Positions 1 through 5,821 of a stretch of 7,548 nt of DNA are shown here, in pieces. Both the position numbers and the translations under genes were made by a program. Below the pieces are notes generated by a model. The model did not search any database. It was not told the origin of the DNA and saw nothing but the letters and a program-made list of their open reading frames with translations. Origin of the DNA: Aestuariivirga sp. (GTDB lineage: Bacteria; Pseudomonadota; Alphaproteobacteria; Rhizobiales; Aestuariivirgaceae); the NCBI GenBank assembly GCA_020252385.1, contig JADCDC010000535.1, forward strand, positions 1 through 7,548, written 5' to 3'. How positions within the stretch are numbered: the stretch's first letter is position 1; every line of letters begins with the position of its first letter.

Positions 1-1
1 C

Positions 2-430
2 GCCGGAGAGATCGAGGCGGCACTGGCGGGGCTGCCGGTCCGCTTCGTCCACAATCCCCATTTCGCGGCGGGCCTCTCCACCTCGCTCCGCGCCGGCGTC
101 GCGGCACTCTCGCCCGACACCGATGCAGCGGTGATCGCCCTGGGCGACATGCCGCTCGTCGGCCCCGACGCCGCGCGCCGGCTGATCGCCGCCTACAACC
201 CGGCGGAACACCGATCCATTTGCGTGCCCGTCTTCGGGGGAGAGCGCGGCAACCCGGTCCTCTGGGGCCGCCAGCATTTCGAGGCCCTGAAGTCGCTCGA
301 AGGCGACAAGGGTGCCCGCGTGCTGTTCGATCAGCATGCGGACGACATCGTCGAGGTGTCGATGCCCGATGACGCCGTGCTCCGGGATGCCGACACGCCA
401 GAGGCACTGGCGGGCTTGAGGGCCAGTTAG
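2..430 (+). CDS. MobA/MocA-like nucleotidyltransferase, C-terminal part (5' end outside window)
   Basis: Only the last 142 residues are visible, reading open from base 2 to a TAG stop at 428-430. The fragment carries features of the MobA-like NTP transferase family (NTP_transf_3): an NP-x(5)-GLSTSLRAG stretch near residues 18-32, the LGDMP motif near residues 47-51 whose Asp normally helps bind metal and nucleotide, an RGNPV motif, and a GDKGAR segment before a DTPEAL ending. Known members of this branch (MocA) transfer CMP to molybdopterin to make the molybdopterin cytosine dinucleotide cofactor of xanthine-dehydrogenase-type enzymes; MobA makes the guanine form. The GLS-SLRAG signature and the C-terminal ending fit MocA better than MobA. 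In many Rhizobiales this domain is the C-terminal half of a longer protein with an N-terminal molybdopterin-binding domain, which cannot be checked here. The gene converges on the cytochrome gene with a 61-base gap. The family is clear; the exact nucleotide specificity is inferred. Confidence 0.85.
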   Translation, partial: AGEIEAALAGLPVRFVHNPHFAAGLSTSLRAGVAALSPDTDAAVIALGDMPLVGPDAARRLIAAYNPAEHRSICVPVFGGERGNPVLWGRQHFEALKSLEGDKGARVLFDQHADDIVEVSMPDDAVLRDADTPEALAGLRAS

Positions 431-491
431 TTGGGCCCCTCTCGTGTCCTGATGTGAAGCAGTGTGGTCTTGCCGCCACGAAGGTCTGCCG

Positions 492-818
492 TCACTTTTT
501 GAGAAAGGGATTTTGCCACCCGCGTTTTTCCGGAGGTGGATAGGTCGCGGTCAGGTACTCGAGGATCAATGCGCGCTCCTCGGCAGTGGGTTCGACCATG
601 CCATGCCGTTCGACCATCAGCCTCAGCGTGTCGTCCCACAACGCCTTGCTCATTCCCTGCCGCGACACGAGGGTGAAGCTGTGACATGCTGAACACAGAT
701 AGAAGGTCTCGTCCCGCCCGGCGCCGGAGGGGATGTCCTCGGGCTTCTCGAATGCCGCAGCACCTGTCGACAGGGTAATGGCGAGCAACGCTGCGATGGC
801 CAGACTGCGAGAGGTCAT
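492..818 (-). CDS. Monohaem c-type cytochrome, probable electron acceptor of the sulfite dehydrogenase
   Basis: This 108-residue protein begins with a Sec signal peptide: a short basic start (MTSR), a hydrophobic stretch, and an ATLS-like GAAA region that predicts cleavage near residue 22 or 23. The mature part holds one haem-binding CXXCH motif, CSACH at residues 42-46, so haem would be attached covalently in the periplasm. Met68 and Met74 (in an RHGM context) are candidate distal haem ligands. The single haem and small size resemble SorB, the cytochrome subunit of the SorAB sulfite dehydrogenase, more than SoxD, which is larger and dihaem. It lies 24 bases downstream of the molybdenum subunit on the same strand, so co-transcription is likely, and the inferred role is to accept electrons from sulfite oxidation. 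Its own ribosome binding site is weak, which would fit translation following the upstream gene. The cytochrome assignment is secure; the SorB-like role comes from context. Confidence 0.88.
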   Translation of the reverse strand: MTSRSLAIAALLAITLSTGAAAFEKPEDIPSGAGRDETFYLCSACHSFTLVSRQGMSKALWDDTLRLMVERHGMVEPTAEERALILEYLTATYPPPEKRGWQNPFLKK

Positions 819-842
819 TGCGGGCTCTGGATGCCTGCCGCG

Positions 843-2159
843 TCAGCCGATGAGCACCGCGATGCGGTGAAGCGGGTTCCCGCCATAGCCTTGCGGGTTC
901 CAGTTGGCTGCGGCGTGTGTCTGCATCCTGCCTTTCGCATCCGTGGCTCGCGACCATATCTCATAGTACCCATCGGACGGAACGTCGAGTTCGGCTGTCC
1001 AGCGCCGCCAGTCATACCGGTTGCGTGGCTCTGACATGCTGGCCGGCTGCCATGTGGCACCGAAGTCAATGGAGACATGGGTGGCCGATACACCCTCATC
1101 GCCATTCCACGAGGCGCCCCGCAGAGACAGTTTGCGGGTTCCCGCAGGGAGGGTCGTTCCGTTGGCGGGCGAGGAGATGACGGACCGCACGGGCATGGAT
1201 TCCAGAATGCGGAAGTTGCCTTCCTGCGGCTCGGATCCCGGGACCATGGGCTTGATTGGCACCCGGTACGAGGTCCCGGTCATGCCCTGGCCATCATGTT
1301 CCACGTCCCGCAGGGTGATTTTCGTCAGCCACTTGTGCGAGGCCGAGCCCGGCCAGCCGGGAATGATGAGGCGCACCGGCCCGCCATGTATGGCTGGCAG
1401 ATCCTGCCCATTCATGGCCCAGACGATCATCGAGTGCTCCTCGAGCGCCTTTTCGAGCCGGACGCCGCGTGAAAGCGGCTTCTTGGCGGAATCTCCGGAG
1501 AGATGCGTGTCTGCGCCATCATGCGCCGTATAGATGGCGCCCGGCGCGATGCCCGCGGCCTCGAGAACATCCTTCAGCCGAACGCCGGTCCACTCGGCGC
1601 AACCTGCTCCGCCGGTGGTCCACTGATTTCCGCGGGCCGGGGGATCGAAGTAGGCCCGGCCATTGCCGCCGCATTCGAGAACCATGCGATTGGTCACGTT
1701 CTGGAAGCGGGATTTGAGATCTCCGAGGGCAATCTCGAGAGGGCTTTTCACCAGACCCTGGACCGAGATCTTCCAGGCATTCGGATCGCCCGTGTTTTCT
1801 GGCGGAATGCCATTGTTGCGGATGAAGAATTTGTCGATGGGTGTCGTCTCGTCGTCCAGGAGATGAGCGGGCGTCTCCGCAACAAGAGGTTTGTCACCCA
1901 GCAGGGTGAGACCCGGGTCCTTGCCGGGGAATGAGAATGGAGCGGCGGCATCCTGTGCCATGGCCGCAGGAATGAGCCCCCCTGGCATGCTCGCGGCGAA
2001 GGGAATCGTGCCACCGACGGCGGCTGTCATGCCGGCAAGTCCGGCTCCCCCGAGGAACCCCCGCCGGCTGAGGCCGGTACGGCGACCAAACACCTCGTGG
2101 TCAGCCCGTTCGGGATCCGCATGATAGAGTTCGCCGAGGGAACGCTCACGTCTGGCCAC
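843..2159 (-). CDS. Tat-exported molybdenum sulfite dehydrogenase/oxidase (SorA/SoxC-like)
   Basis: The 438-residue protein from the GTG at 2159 belongs to the sulfite oxidase family, which oxidises sulfite to sulfate at a molybdopterin-bound Mo centre. A twin-arginine signal (SRRGFLGG, Arg32-Arg33) with hydrophobic stretch and AMA-Q cleavage site near residue 68 predicts folded export to the periplasm. The Oxidored_molyb domain follows (about 95-280): a substrate-site RNN (114-116), ECGGNGR with the Mo-ligating Cys163 and Arg168, and PGWPGSASHKW near 267-277. A dimerisation-type C-terminal domain with VSIDFGATW and NWNPQGY covers about 310-435. There is no fused haem or cytochrome b5 domain; the adjacent cytochrome gene fits that. 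The GTG start is preferred over the ATG at 2246 because GGGAGGA sits 6 bases before it. The C-terminus and RNN resemble SoxC and proteins annotated simply as sulfite oxidase, while the monohaem partner resembles SorAB, so I assign no symbol. No other sox genes are visible. Substrates other than sulfite are possible. Confidence 0.9.
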   Translation of the reverse strand: MARRERSLGELYHADPERADHEVFGRRTGLSRRGFLGGAGLAGMTAAVGGTIPFAASMPGGLIPAAMAQDAAAPFSFPGKDPGLTLLGDKPLVAETPAHLLDDETTPIDKFFIRNNGIPPENTGDPNAWKISVQGLVKSPLEIALGDLKSRFQNVTNRMVLECGGNGRAYFDPPARGNQWTTGGAGCAEWTGVRLKDVLEAAGIAPGAIYTAHDGADTHLSGDSAKKPLSRGVRLEKALEEHSMIVWAMNGQDLPAIHGGPVRLIIPGWPGSASHKWLTKITLRDVEHDGQGMTGTSYRVPIKPMVPGSEPQEGNFRILESMPVRSVISSPANGTTLPAGTRKLSLRGASWNGDEGVSATHVSIDFGATWQPASMSEPRNRYDWRRWTAELDVPSDGYYEIWSRATDAKGRMQTHAAANWNPQGYGGNPLHRIAVLIG

Positions 2160-2165
2160 GGATGG

Positions 2166-2172
2166 TCCTCCC
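2166..2172 (-). promoter_or_regulatory. Shine-Dalgarno site that fixes the GTG start of the sulfite dehydrogenase
   Basis: On the minus strand the sequence reads GGGAGGA, close to a full anti-16S match, and is separated by 6 bases from a GTG at 2159-2157. An in-frame ATG at 2246 lies 87 bases further upstream but would add 29 residues rich in Cys, Gly and Pro before an already long Tat n-region, and I see no comparable ribosome binding site for it. Confidence 0.75.
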
Positions 2173-2238
2173 ACACATTTCGATACGGGGACGCGTACAG
2201 GCGCGCAAGACTGGCCCGACGGTCCGCCTTGAGTGCAC

Positions 2239-2263
2239 AACAGCATCTTCGGGCGAAAGTTCC
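2239..2263 (-). promoter_or_regulatory. Possible ECF-sigma-type promoter for the sulfite dehydrogenase genes
   Basis: On the minus strand a GGAAC (2263-2259) is followed after 17 bases by GTT (2241-2239). This matches the GGAAC-N16/17-cGTT pattern of alphaproteobacterial ECF sigma factors such as EcfG/RpoE2, except that the base before GTT is T rather than C. Transcription from here would start around 2230, downstream of the ATG at 2246 and upstream of the preferred GTG at 2159, which agrees with the start chosen. Such short motifs occur by chance, and an overlapping TTGACG (2269-2264) has no good -10 partner, so this is only a candidate. Confidence 0.3.
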
Positions 2264-2346
2264 CGTCAATCTGATCGCCCCGAATTGGTCACGAGACGGC
2301 CGTCGCGCTTCGACCGTTCAAGGCGGGTTGAATGAAGGTGAGTAGA

Positions 2347-3051
2347 CTAGAACAGCCCGTTTGACCGGAAGCTGAAGTGCCCCTTGCGGCCGACGATCAC
2401 ATGGTCATGCACCGTCAGGCCCAGGCGCTGGCCGGCATCGACGATCTTCTTCGTCATTTCGATGTCGGCAAGCGACGGTGTGGGATCGCCCGAGGGATGG
2501 TTGTGAACCAGCACGATCGCCGAGGCGGCAAGCTCCAGCGCGCGCTTCACCACCTCGCGCGGATAGACCGGCGTGTGGTCGACCGTTCCCTCCTGCTGCA
2601 CCTCGTCGCCGATCACCTGGTTCTTCTTGTCGAGGAAGATGATGCGGAACTGTTCGATATCGCTGAAGGCCATGGCGGCGCGCACATAGTCGAGGATGGC
2701 GTTCCAGCTGTTGAGAACCGGGCGGTTCAGCACCTTGCCGCGCATCAGCCGCATCGAGGCCGCATGCACGATCTTGATCTCGGTCGCCACCGCTTCGCCC
2801 ACGCCCTTCACCTCCATGAGGCGTTCGGGATCAGCACTCAGCACCTCCGCGAAGGTGCCGAAGCGGGCGAGGAGCTGCTTGGCGAGCGGCTTCGTGTCGC
2901 CGCGCTTGATGGCGCGGAACAGCACCATCTCGAGGAGTTCGTAATCCGGCATGGCCTCCGGGCCCGCCTCGCGGAAGCGTTCCTTCAGCCTCTCGCGGTG
3001 GCCGAGGAAATGCGGAAGCGGCTTGTTGCCGGCATCCTCGAAACCGGCCAT
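2347..3051 (-). CDS. radC: RadC family JAMM/MPN+ domain protein
   Basis: The 234-residue protein has the RadC (UPF0758) architecture: an N-terminal helix-hairpin-helix-like region (about 14-90, with GHRERLKERF, DYELLEMVLF and the hairpin-like VKGVGEAVA), then a C-terminal JAB/MPN+ domain (about 112-234). The metal-binding signature HxH-x7-S-x2-D is intact as His183, His185, Ser193 and Asp196 in the HNHPSGDPTPSLAD region, and Glu154 in QQEGTVDH is the likely catalytic acid. The domain predicts a zinc hydrolase fold, but the cellular role of RadC is unsettled; the old link to DNA repair is doubtful. The start at 3051 (MAGFED) is chosen because it follows the map stop by 4 bases; an upstream extension to 3129 would overlap map and is rich in Arg, Ser and Pro with no family resemblance. 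Translational coupling to map is likely. The length is normal for the family. Confidence 0.95.
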   Translation of the reverse strand: MAGFEDAGNKPLPHFLGHRERLKERFREAGPEAMPDYELLEMVLFRAIKRGDTKPLAKQLLARFGTFAEVLSADPERLMEVKGVGEAVATEIKIVHAASMRLMRGKVLNRPVLNSWNAILDYVRAAMAFSDIEQFRIIFLDKKNQVIGDEVQQEGTVDHTPVYPREVVKRALELAASAIVLVHNHPSGDPTPSLADIEMTKKIVDAGQRLGLTVHDHVIVGRKGHFSFRSNGLF

Positions 3052-3055
3052 CGGA

Positions 3056-3880
3056 TCAGGCCCTGTAGGGCGGATGGTCGAGGCCCTTGGGCGAGAGGGT
3101 GAAGATCTCCACGCCCGTCTCTGTGACACCCACCGTGTGCTCGAACTGGGCGGAGAGCGAGCGGTCGCGCGTCACTGCGGTCCAGCCGTCGCCCAAGATC
3201 TTCACATGCGGACGGCCGAGGTTGATCATCGGCTCGATGGTGAAGAACATGCCGGGCTTCAGCTCCACGCCCTCGCCCCTGCGGCCATAGTGCAAGACGT
3301 TCGGATGGTCGTGGAACACGCGGCCCAGGCCATGGCCGCAGAAGTCGCGCACCACCGAGCAGCGCTCGGCCTCGGCGAAGCTCTGGATGGCATAGCCGAT
3401 GTCGCCCAGATGCGCGCCGGGCTTCACCGCCGCAATGCCGCGCATCAGGCACTCATAGGTCACCTCGACCAGGCGCTCGGCCTTCCGGTTCACCTCGCCC
3501 ACGCAGTACATGCGGCTCGAATCGCCGTGCCAGCCATCCACGATCAGGGTCACGTCGATGTTGACGATGTCGCCGTCGCGCAGCGGCTTGTCGTTGGGGA
3601 TGCCGTGGCAGACGACGTGGTTGATCGAGGTGCAGATCGACTTCGGATAGCCCCGGTAGTTGTAGGGGGCCGGCACCGCATTGTTGGCGCGCGCGAAATC
3701 GACGATCACCTGATCGAGCTCGTCCGTCGTCACCCCGGGCTTCACCAGCGGCACGAGCAGGTCGAGGGCCTCGGCGGTGAGCCGACCGGCCTTGCGCATG
3801 CCGTCGAAATCGGCGGGGCCATGCAACTTGATGCGGTTGGAAGTCGGCAGTTGCGCGTCGTCGGCTGCGGCGTAGGTCAT
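3056..3880 (-). CDS. map: Methionine aminopeptidase, type I
   Basis: This 274-residue cytosolic enzyme removes the initiator methionine from new proteins. The pita-bread metallopeptidase signature is complete: His92 in VVCHGIPND, metal ligands Asp109 (VNIDVT), Asp120 (HGDSS), His183 (GHGLG), Glu216 (TIEPM) and Glu247 (QFEHT). Apart from a one-residue shift between His92 and Asp109, the spacing from Asp109 onwards (11, 63, 33, 31) matches what I recall for the E. coli enzyme (97, 108, 171, 204, 235). There is no N-terminal zinc-finger extension, as expected for the short bacterial type. The ATG at 3880 is preferred; the frame can be extended to a TTG at 3916, but that adds 12 unconserved residues. 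radC follows after 4 bases. A possible sigma-70-like promoter lies at 3935-3962 in the region shared with the divergent CinA-like gene. Confidence 0.97.
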   Translation of the reverse strand: MTYAAADDAQLPTSNRIKLHGPADFDGMRKAGRLTAEALDLLVPLVKPGVTTDELDQVIVDFARANNAVPAPYNYRGYPKSICTSINHVVCHGIPNDKPLRDGDIVNIDVTLIVDGWHGDSSRMYCVGEVNRKAERLVEVTYECLMRGIAAVKPGAHLGDIGYAIQSFAEAERCSVVRDFCGHGLGRVFHDHPNVLHYGRRGEGVELKPGMFFTIEPMINLGRPHVKILGDGWTAVTRDRSLSAQFEHTVGVTETGVEIFTLSPKGLDHPPYRA

Positions 3881-3934
3881 GCAGGTCTTTGTCCAGATCC
3901 GGGCTCTGCCGGGCAAATGGGTCTCGAGCGGGCA

Positions 3935-3962
3935 AGTTTACAGGATCGCCGGAAAGCCTCAA
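3935..3962 (-). promoter_or_regulatory. Possible sigma-70-type promoter for map-radC
   Basis: On the minus strand TTGAGG (3962-3957) and TAAACT (3940-3935) are separated by 16 bases; each matches the housekeeping consensus at 4 of 6 positions. A start near 3928 would give a leader of about 50 bases before the map ATG. The match is moderate and unproven. The rest of the 209-base divergent region (3881-4089) shows no clear structure, apart from a consensus TTGACA at 4037-4042 on the plus strand that lacks a recognisable -10. Confidence 0.3.
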
Positions 3963-4089
3963 CAGATGCTTTGCTGGGATCGGCCGAACGCTCCAGATAG
4001 TGGCAGGGACAGTGCGCCGCAAGGGCGAACCGCCGATTGACAGGGAGGGTCCGGGCTGGCACAGCGCCCCGGAACTTGGGGCCTCCGAC

Positions 4090-4851
4090 ATGACCGCCAC
4101 GCAACCGACCGCCGCCGTCCTCCTGATCGGCGATGAAATCCTTTCCGGCCGCACCAAGGACAAGAACCTCGGCTTCCTGGCGGATTACATGACCGCCCTG
4201 GGGATCGACCTCAAGGAGGCCCGCGTCGTCGCCGACCAGGAGGACGACATCGTCGCGGCGCTGAACGCGCTGCGCCATCGCTACACCTACGTGTTCACCA
4301 CGGGGGGCATCGGCCCCACCCATGACGACATCACGGCCGACGCCGTGGCCAAGGCCTTCGGCGTGCCGATCGGCCATGACCCGAGGGCTGTCGAAATCCT
4401 TCTCGCCTATTTCAAGGAGATGGGCCGGGAGCCGAACGAGGCGCGCCTTCGCATGGCCCGCATCCCCGAGGGCGCCACGCTGATCGACAATCCGGTGTCG
4501 AAGGCGCCCGGTTTCCAGATGGGCAACGTCTTCGTCATGGCGGGGGTGCCGAAGATCATGAACGCCATGATGGACGATGTGGCCAGGCGCCTCACCCGCG
4601 GTATGCCCATGATCTCGCGCCAGGTGGAGTTCCGCGGCGGCGAGGGGGATGCGGCCAAGCCCTTGGGAGAAATCCAGAAATCCTTCCCCGGGGTGGTGAT
4701 CGGCTCCTATCCCTTCCAGGCGCCGGACGGCTTCGCCACCAATCTCGTGCTGCGCTCGCGTGATGAAATTGCCCTTGAGGAGGCTCTGGCCGCGGTGCGC
4801 GCCATGGCGGAGGAGCTGACGCGCCAGGGCAAGGCCCGCGGCTGGGCGTAA
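4090..4851 (+). CDS. CinA N-terminal-type molybdopterin-binding-domain protein (COG1058-like)
   Basis: The 253-residue protein is a MoCF_biosynth (MoaB/MogA-like) domain followed by a short C-terminal region, as in the N-terminal half of CinA. The fold's signatures are IGDEILSG (13-20), the long TTGGIGPTHDD loop (70-80) that binds the cofactor or nucleotide-like ligand in the family, and the PG/GVP region near 150-155. The C-terminal CinA amidohydrolase domain (nicotinamide-nucleotide deamidase, PncC) is absent: the protein ends about 90 residues after the GVP motif. Such stand-alone versions are common in alphaproteobacteria and usually carry the label competence/damage-inducible protein A, which does not describe a proven function. 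ADP-ribose pyrophosphatase activity is known for some CinA N-domains and is one possibility. The ATG at 4090 begins right at the conserved domain; an in-frame extension to 3889 lacks family features. gpt begins 58 bases downstream on the same strand. Confidence 0.88.
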   Translation: MTATQPTAAVLLIGDEILSGRTKDKNLGFLADYMTALGIDLKEARVVADQEDDIVAALNALRHRYTYVFTTGGIGPTHDDITADAVAKAFGVPIGHDPRAVEILLAYFKEMGREPNEARLRMARIPEGATLIDNPVSKAPGFQMGNVFVMAGVPKIMNAMMDDVARRLTRGMPMISRQVEFRGGEGDAAKPLGEIQKSFPGVVIGSYPFQAPDGFATNLVLRSRDEIALEEALAAVRAMAEELTRQGKARGWA

Positions 4852-4909
4852 GCATTGCGCGAGGGCGCGGGCAGGGGCATAACATCAGGTGGAGCAAGGG
4901 CGGTCTAGC

Positions 4910-5407
4910 ATGGACGAGAAGTGGCAGAAGAGTTTCCCGGTGTCGTGGGACCAGTTCCACCGGGATGCGCGGGCGCTCGCCTGGCGGCTGTCGGCCGCAG
5001 GGCCCTTCCGTGCCGTGGTCGCCGTCACCCGGGGCGGGCTGGTACCGGCGGCCGTGGTGGCGCGCGAACTTGGCATCCGCGTCGTCGAGACGGTCTGTGT
5101 TGCCTCCTATGACTATGACCGGCAGGGCGAGATCCAGGTGCTCAAGGGCATCGGCGCCGATGTGGCGGGGCAGGAAGGCGGCCAGGGCGTGCTGATCGTC
5201 GACGATCTGGTGGATACCGGCGCCACCGCGCGGGTGGTGCGGGAGATGCTGCCCAAGGCCCATTTCGCCACCGTCTACGCCAAGCCAGCGGGCCGCCCGC
5301 TGGTCGATACCTTCATCACCGAGGTGAGCCAGGATACCTGGATCTACCTGCCGTGGGACATGGGGCTGCAGTTCACGCCGCCGATCCGTGACAAGGCGAC
5401 GGCCTGA
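4910..5407 (+). CDS. gpt: Xanthine(-guanine) phosphoribosyltransferase
   Basis: This 165-residue purine-salvage enzyme transfers the phosphoribosyl group of PRPP to xanthine, guanine or, less well, hypoxanthine, giving XMP, GMP or IMP. The sequence follows the E. coli Gpt pattern closely: SWDQFHRDARALAWRL at the start, the TRGGLVPA loop (40-47), VCVASYDYDRQ, the PRPP-binding VLIVDDLVDTGAT (94-106) with the acidic pair Asp98-Asp99, AKPAGRPLVD, and a base-binding WIYLPWDMG near 144-152. A short insertion (IGADVAGQEGGQ) precedes the PRPP loop. The ATG at 4910 is preferred, with AAGGGCGG 7 bases upstream; a GTG at 4889 would add 7 residues. The enzyme acts in the cytosol, at the inner face of the membrane in E. 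coli. The next gene, for a small membrane protein, begins 8 bases after the stop, so co-translation is likely. Confidence 0.96.
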   Translation: MDEKWQKSFPVSWDQFHRDARALAWRLSAAGPFRAVVAVTRGGLVPAAVVARELGIRVVETVCVASYDYDRQGEIQVLKGIGADVAGQEGGQGVLIVDDLVDTGATARVVREMLPKAHFATVYAKPAGRPLVDTFITEVSQDTWIYLPWDMGLQFTPPIRDKATA

Positions 5408-5415
5408 TCCTGCCC

Positions 5416-5802
5416 ATGACGGATATCACTATTCCAGGCATTCTTCTTCTGCTTGCGCTGTTGCAGGTCAAGCACGCCATTTGCGACGGTCCGCTGCAAA
5501 CGCTGCGGATGGTCAAGGAAAAGGGCTACTACGGCCGGCGCGGCGGCCTCGAGCATGCGGCGATCCATGGCGCGGGCAGCCTCCTCGTGCTCCTGCTGTT
5601 CGGCATCGCCTTCCTGCCCGCTCTCTTGCTGGCGCTGGCGGAAACGATTGTTCACTACCACATCGACTTCGCCAAGGAATCCTTCGTCCGCCACAAGGGC
5701 TGGACGCAGGAAGACCCGCAATTCTGGTGGGCGCTGATGGCGGACCAGATGTTGCATCATTTCACCTATCTCGCCATGGTCTATGCTGTCGCCGTGATGT
5801 GA
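5416..5802 (+). CDS. Small polytopic membrane protein, DUF3307-like
   Basis: This 128-residue protein has three likely membrane segments, at about residues 5-22, 52-78 and 108-127. Between and within them are conserved-looking polar signatures: KHAICDGPLQT (19-29), GYYGRRGGLEHAAIHG (37-52), HYHIDFAKE (80-88) and DQMLHHFTYLA (110-120). The pattern of membrane-embedded His and Asp residues, with DGPLQ near the first helix, a paired His-Asp block and a DQxxH near the last, fits the DUF3307 family as I remember it; its function is unknown to me. The gene lies 8 bases after gpt and 19 bases before the aminotransferase, so it could be read in either direction of association: it may share the gpt transcript. 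The histidines could bind a metal or haem, but nothing in the sequence proves it. Confidence 0.8.
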   Translation: MTDITIPGILLLLALLQVKHAICDGPLQTLRMVKEKGYYGRRGGLEHAAIHGAGSLLVLLLFGIAFLPALLLALAETIVHYHIDFAKESFVRHKGWTQEDPQFWWALMADQMLHHFTYLAMVYAVAVM

Positions 5803-5808
5803 GGTTCC

Positions 5809-5815
5809 GAGGAGA
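5809..5815 (+). promoter_or_regulatory. Shine-Dalgarno site for the first aminotransferase (GTG start)
   Basis: GAGGAGA lies 6 bases before the GTG at 5822 and just after the stop of the membrane protein gene. It supports the non-ATG start, which is also where similarity to the family begins. Confidence 0.75.
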
Positions 5816-5821
5816 AGACCC

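Noticed and set aside
431..491. Possible bidirectional terminator between the convergent transferase and cytochrome genes
   Set aside because: Only a weak GTGG...CCAC pairing (arms of 4-5 bases) is present around 464-480, with no U-tract next to it on either strand.
1..2346. A dedicated molybdenum-cofactor and sulfite oxidation gene cluster
   Set aside because: The left-edge transferase is convergent with the sulfite genes, and MocA/MobA-type dinucleotide cofactors are not used by sulfite-oxidase-family enzymes, which take plain molybdopterin. The proximity is therefore not evidence of a joint system.
2377..3102. Long plus-strand open frame (about 240 codons) opposite radC
   Set aside because: It is the antisense shadow of radC, which has an intact JAMM motif and family-typical length; the plus-strand translation is His/Arg/Leu-rich with no recognisable domain.
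2951..4000. Plus-strand open frame of about 350 codons covering map
   Set aside because: map on the minus strand has all five metal ligands at the right spacing. The opposite frame is low-complexity His/Ala/Arg-rich sequence typical of antisense frames in GC-rich DNA.
4037..4042. Consensus -35 TTGACA upstream of the CinA-like gene
   Set aside because: No acceptable -10 hexamer is found 16-18 bases downstream; the positions read GCACAG, CACAGC or ACAGCG. It was noted but not annotated as a promoter.
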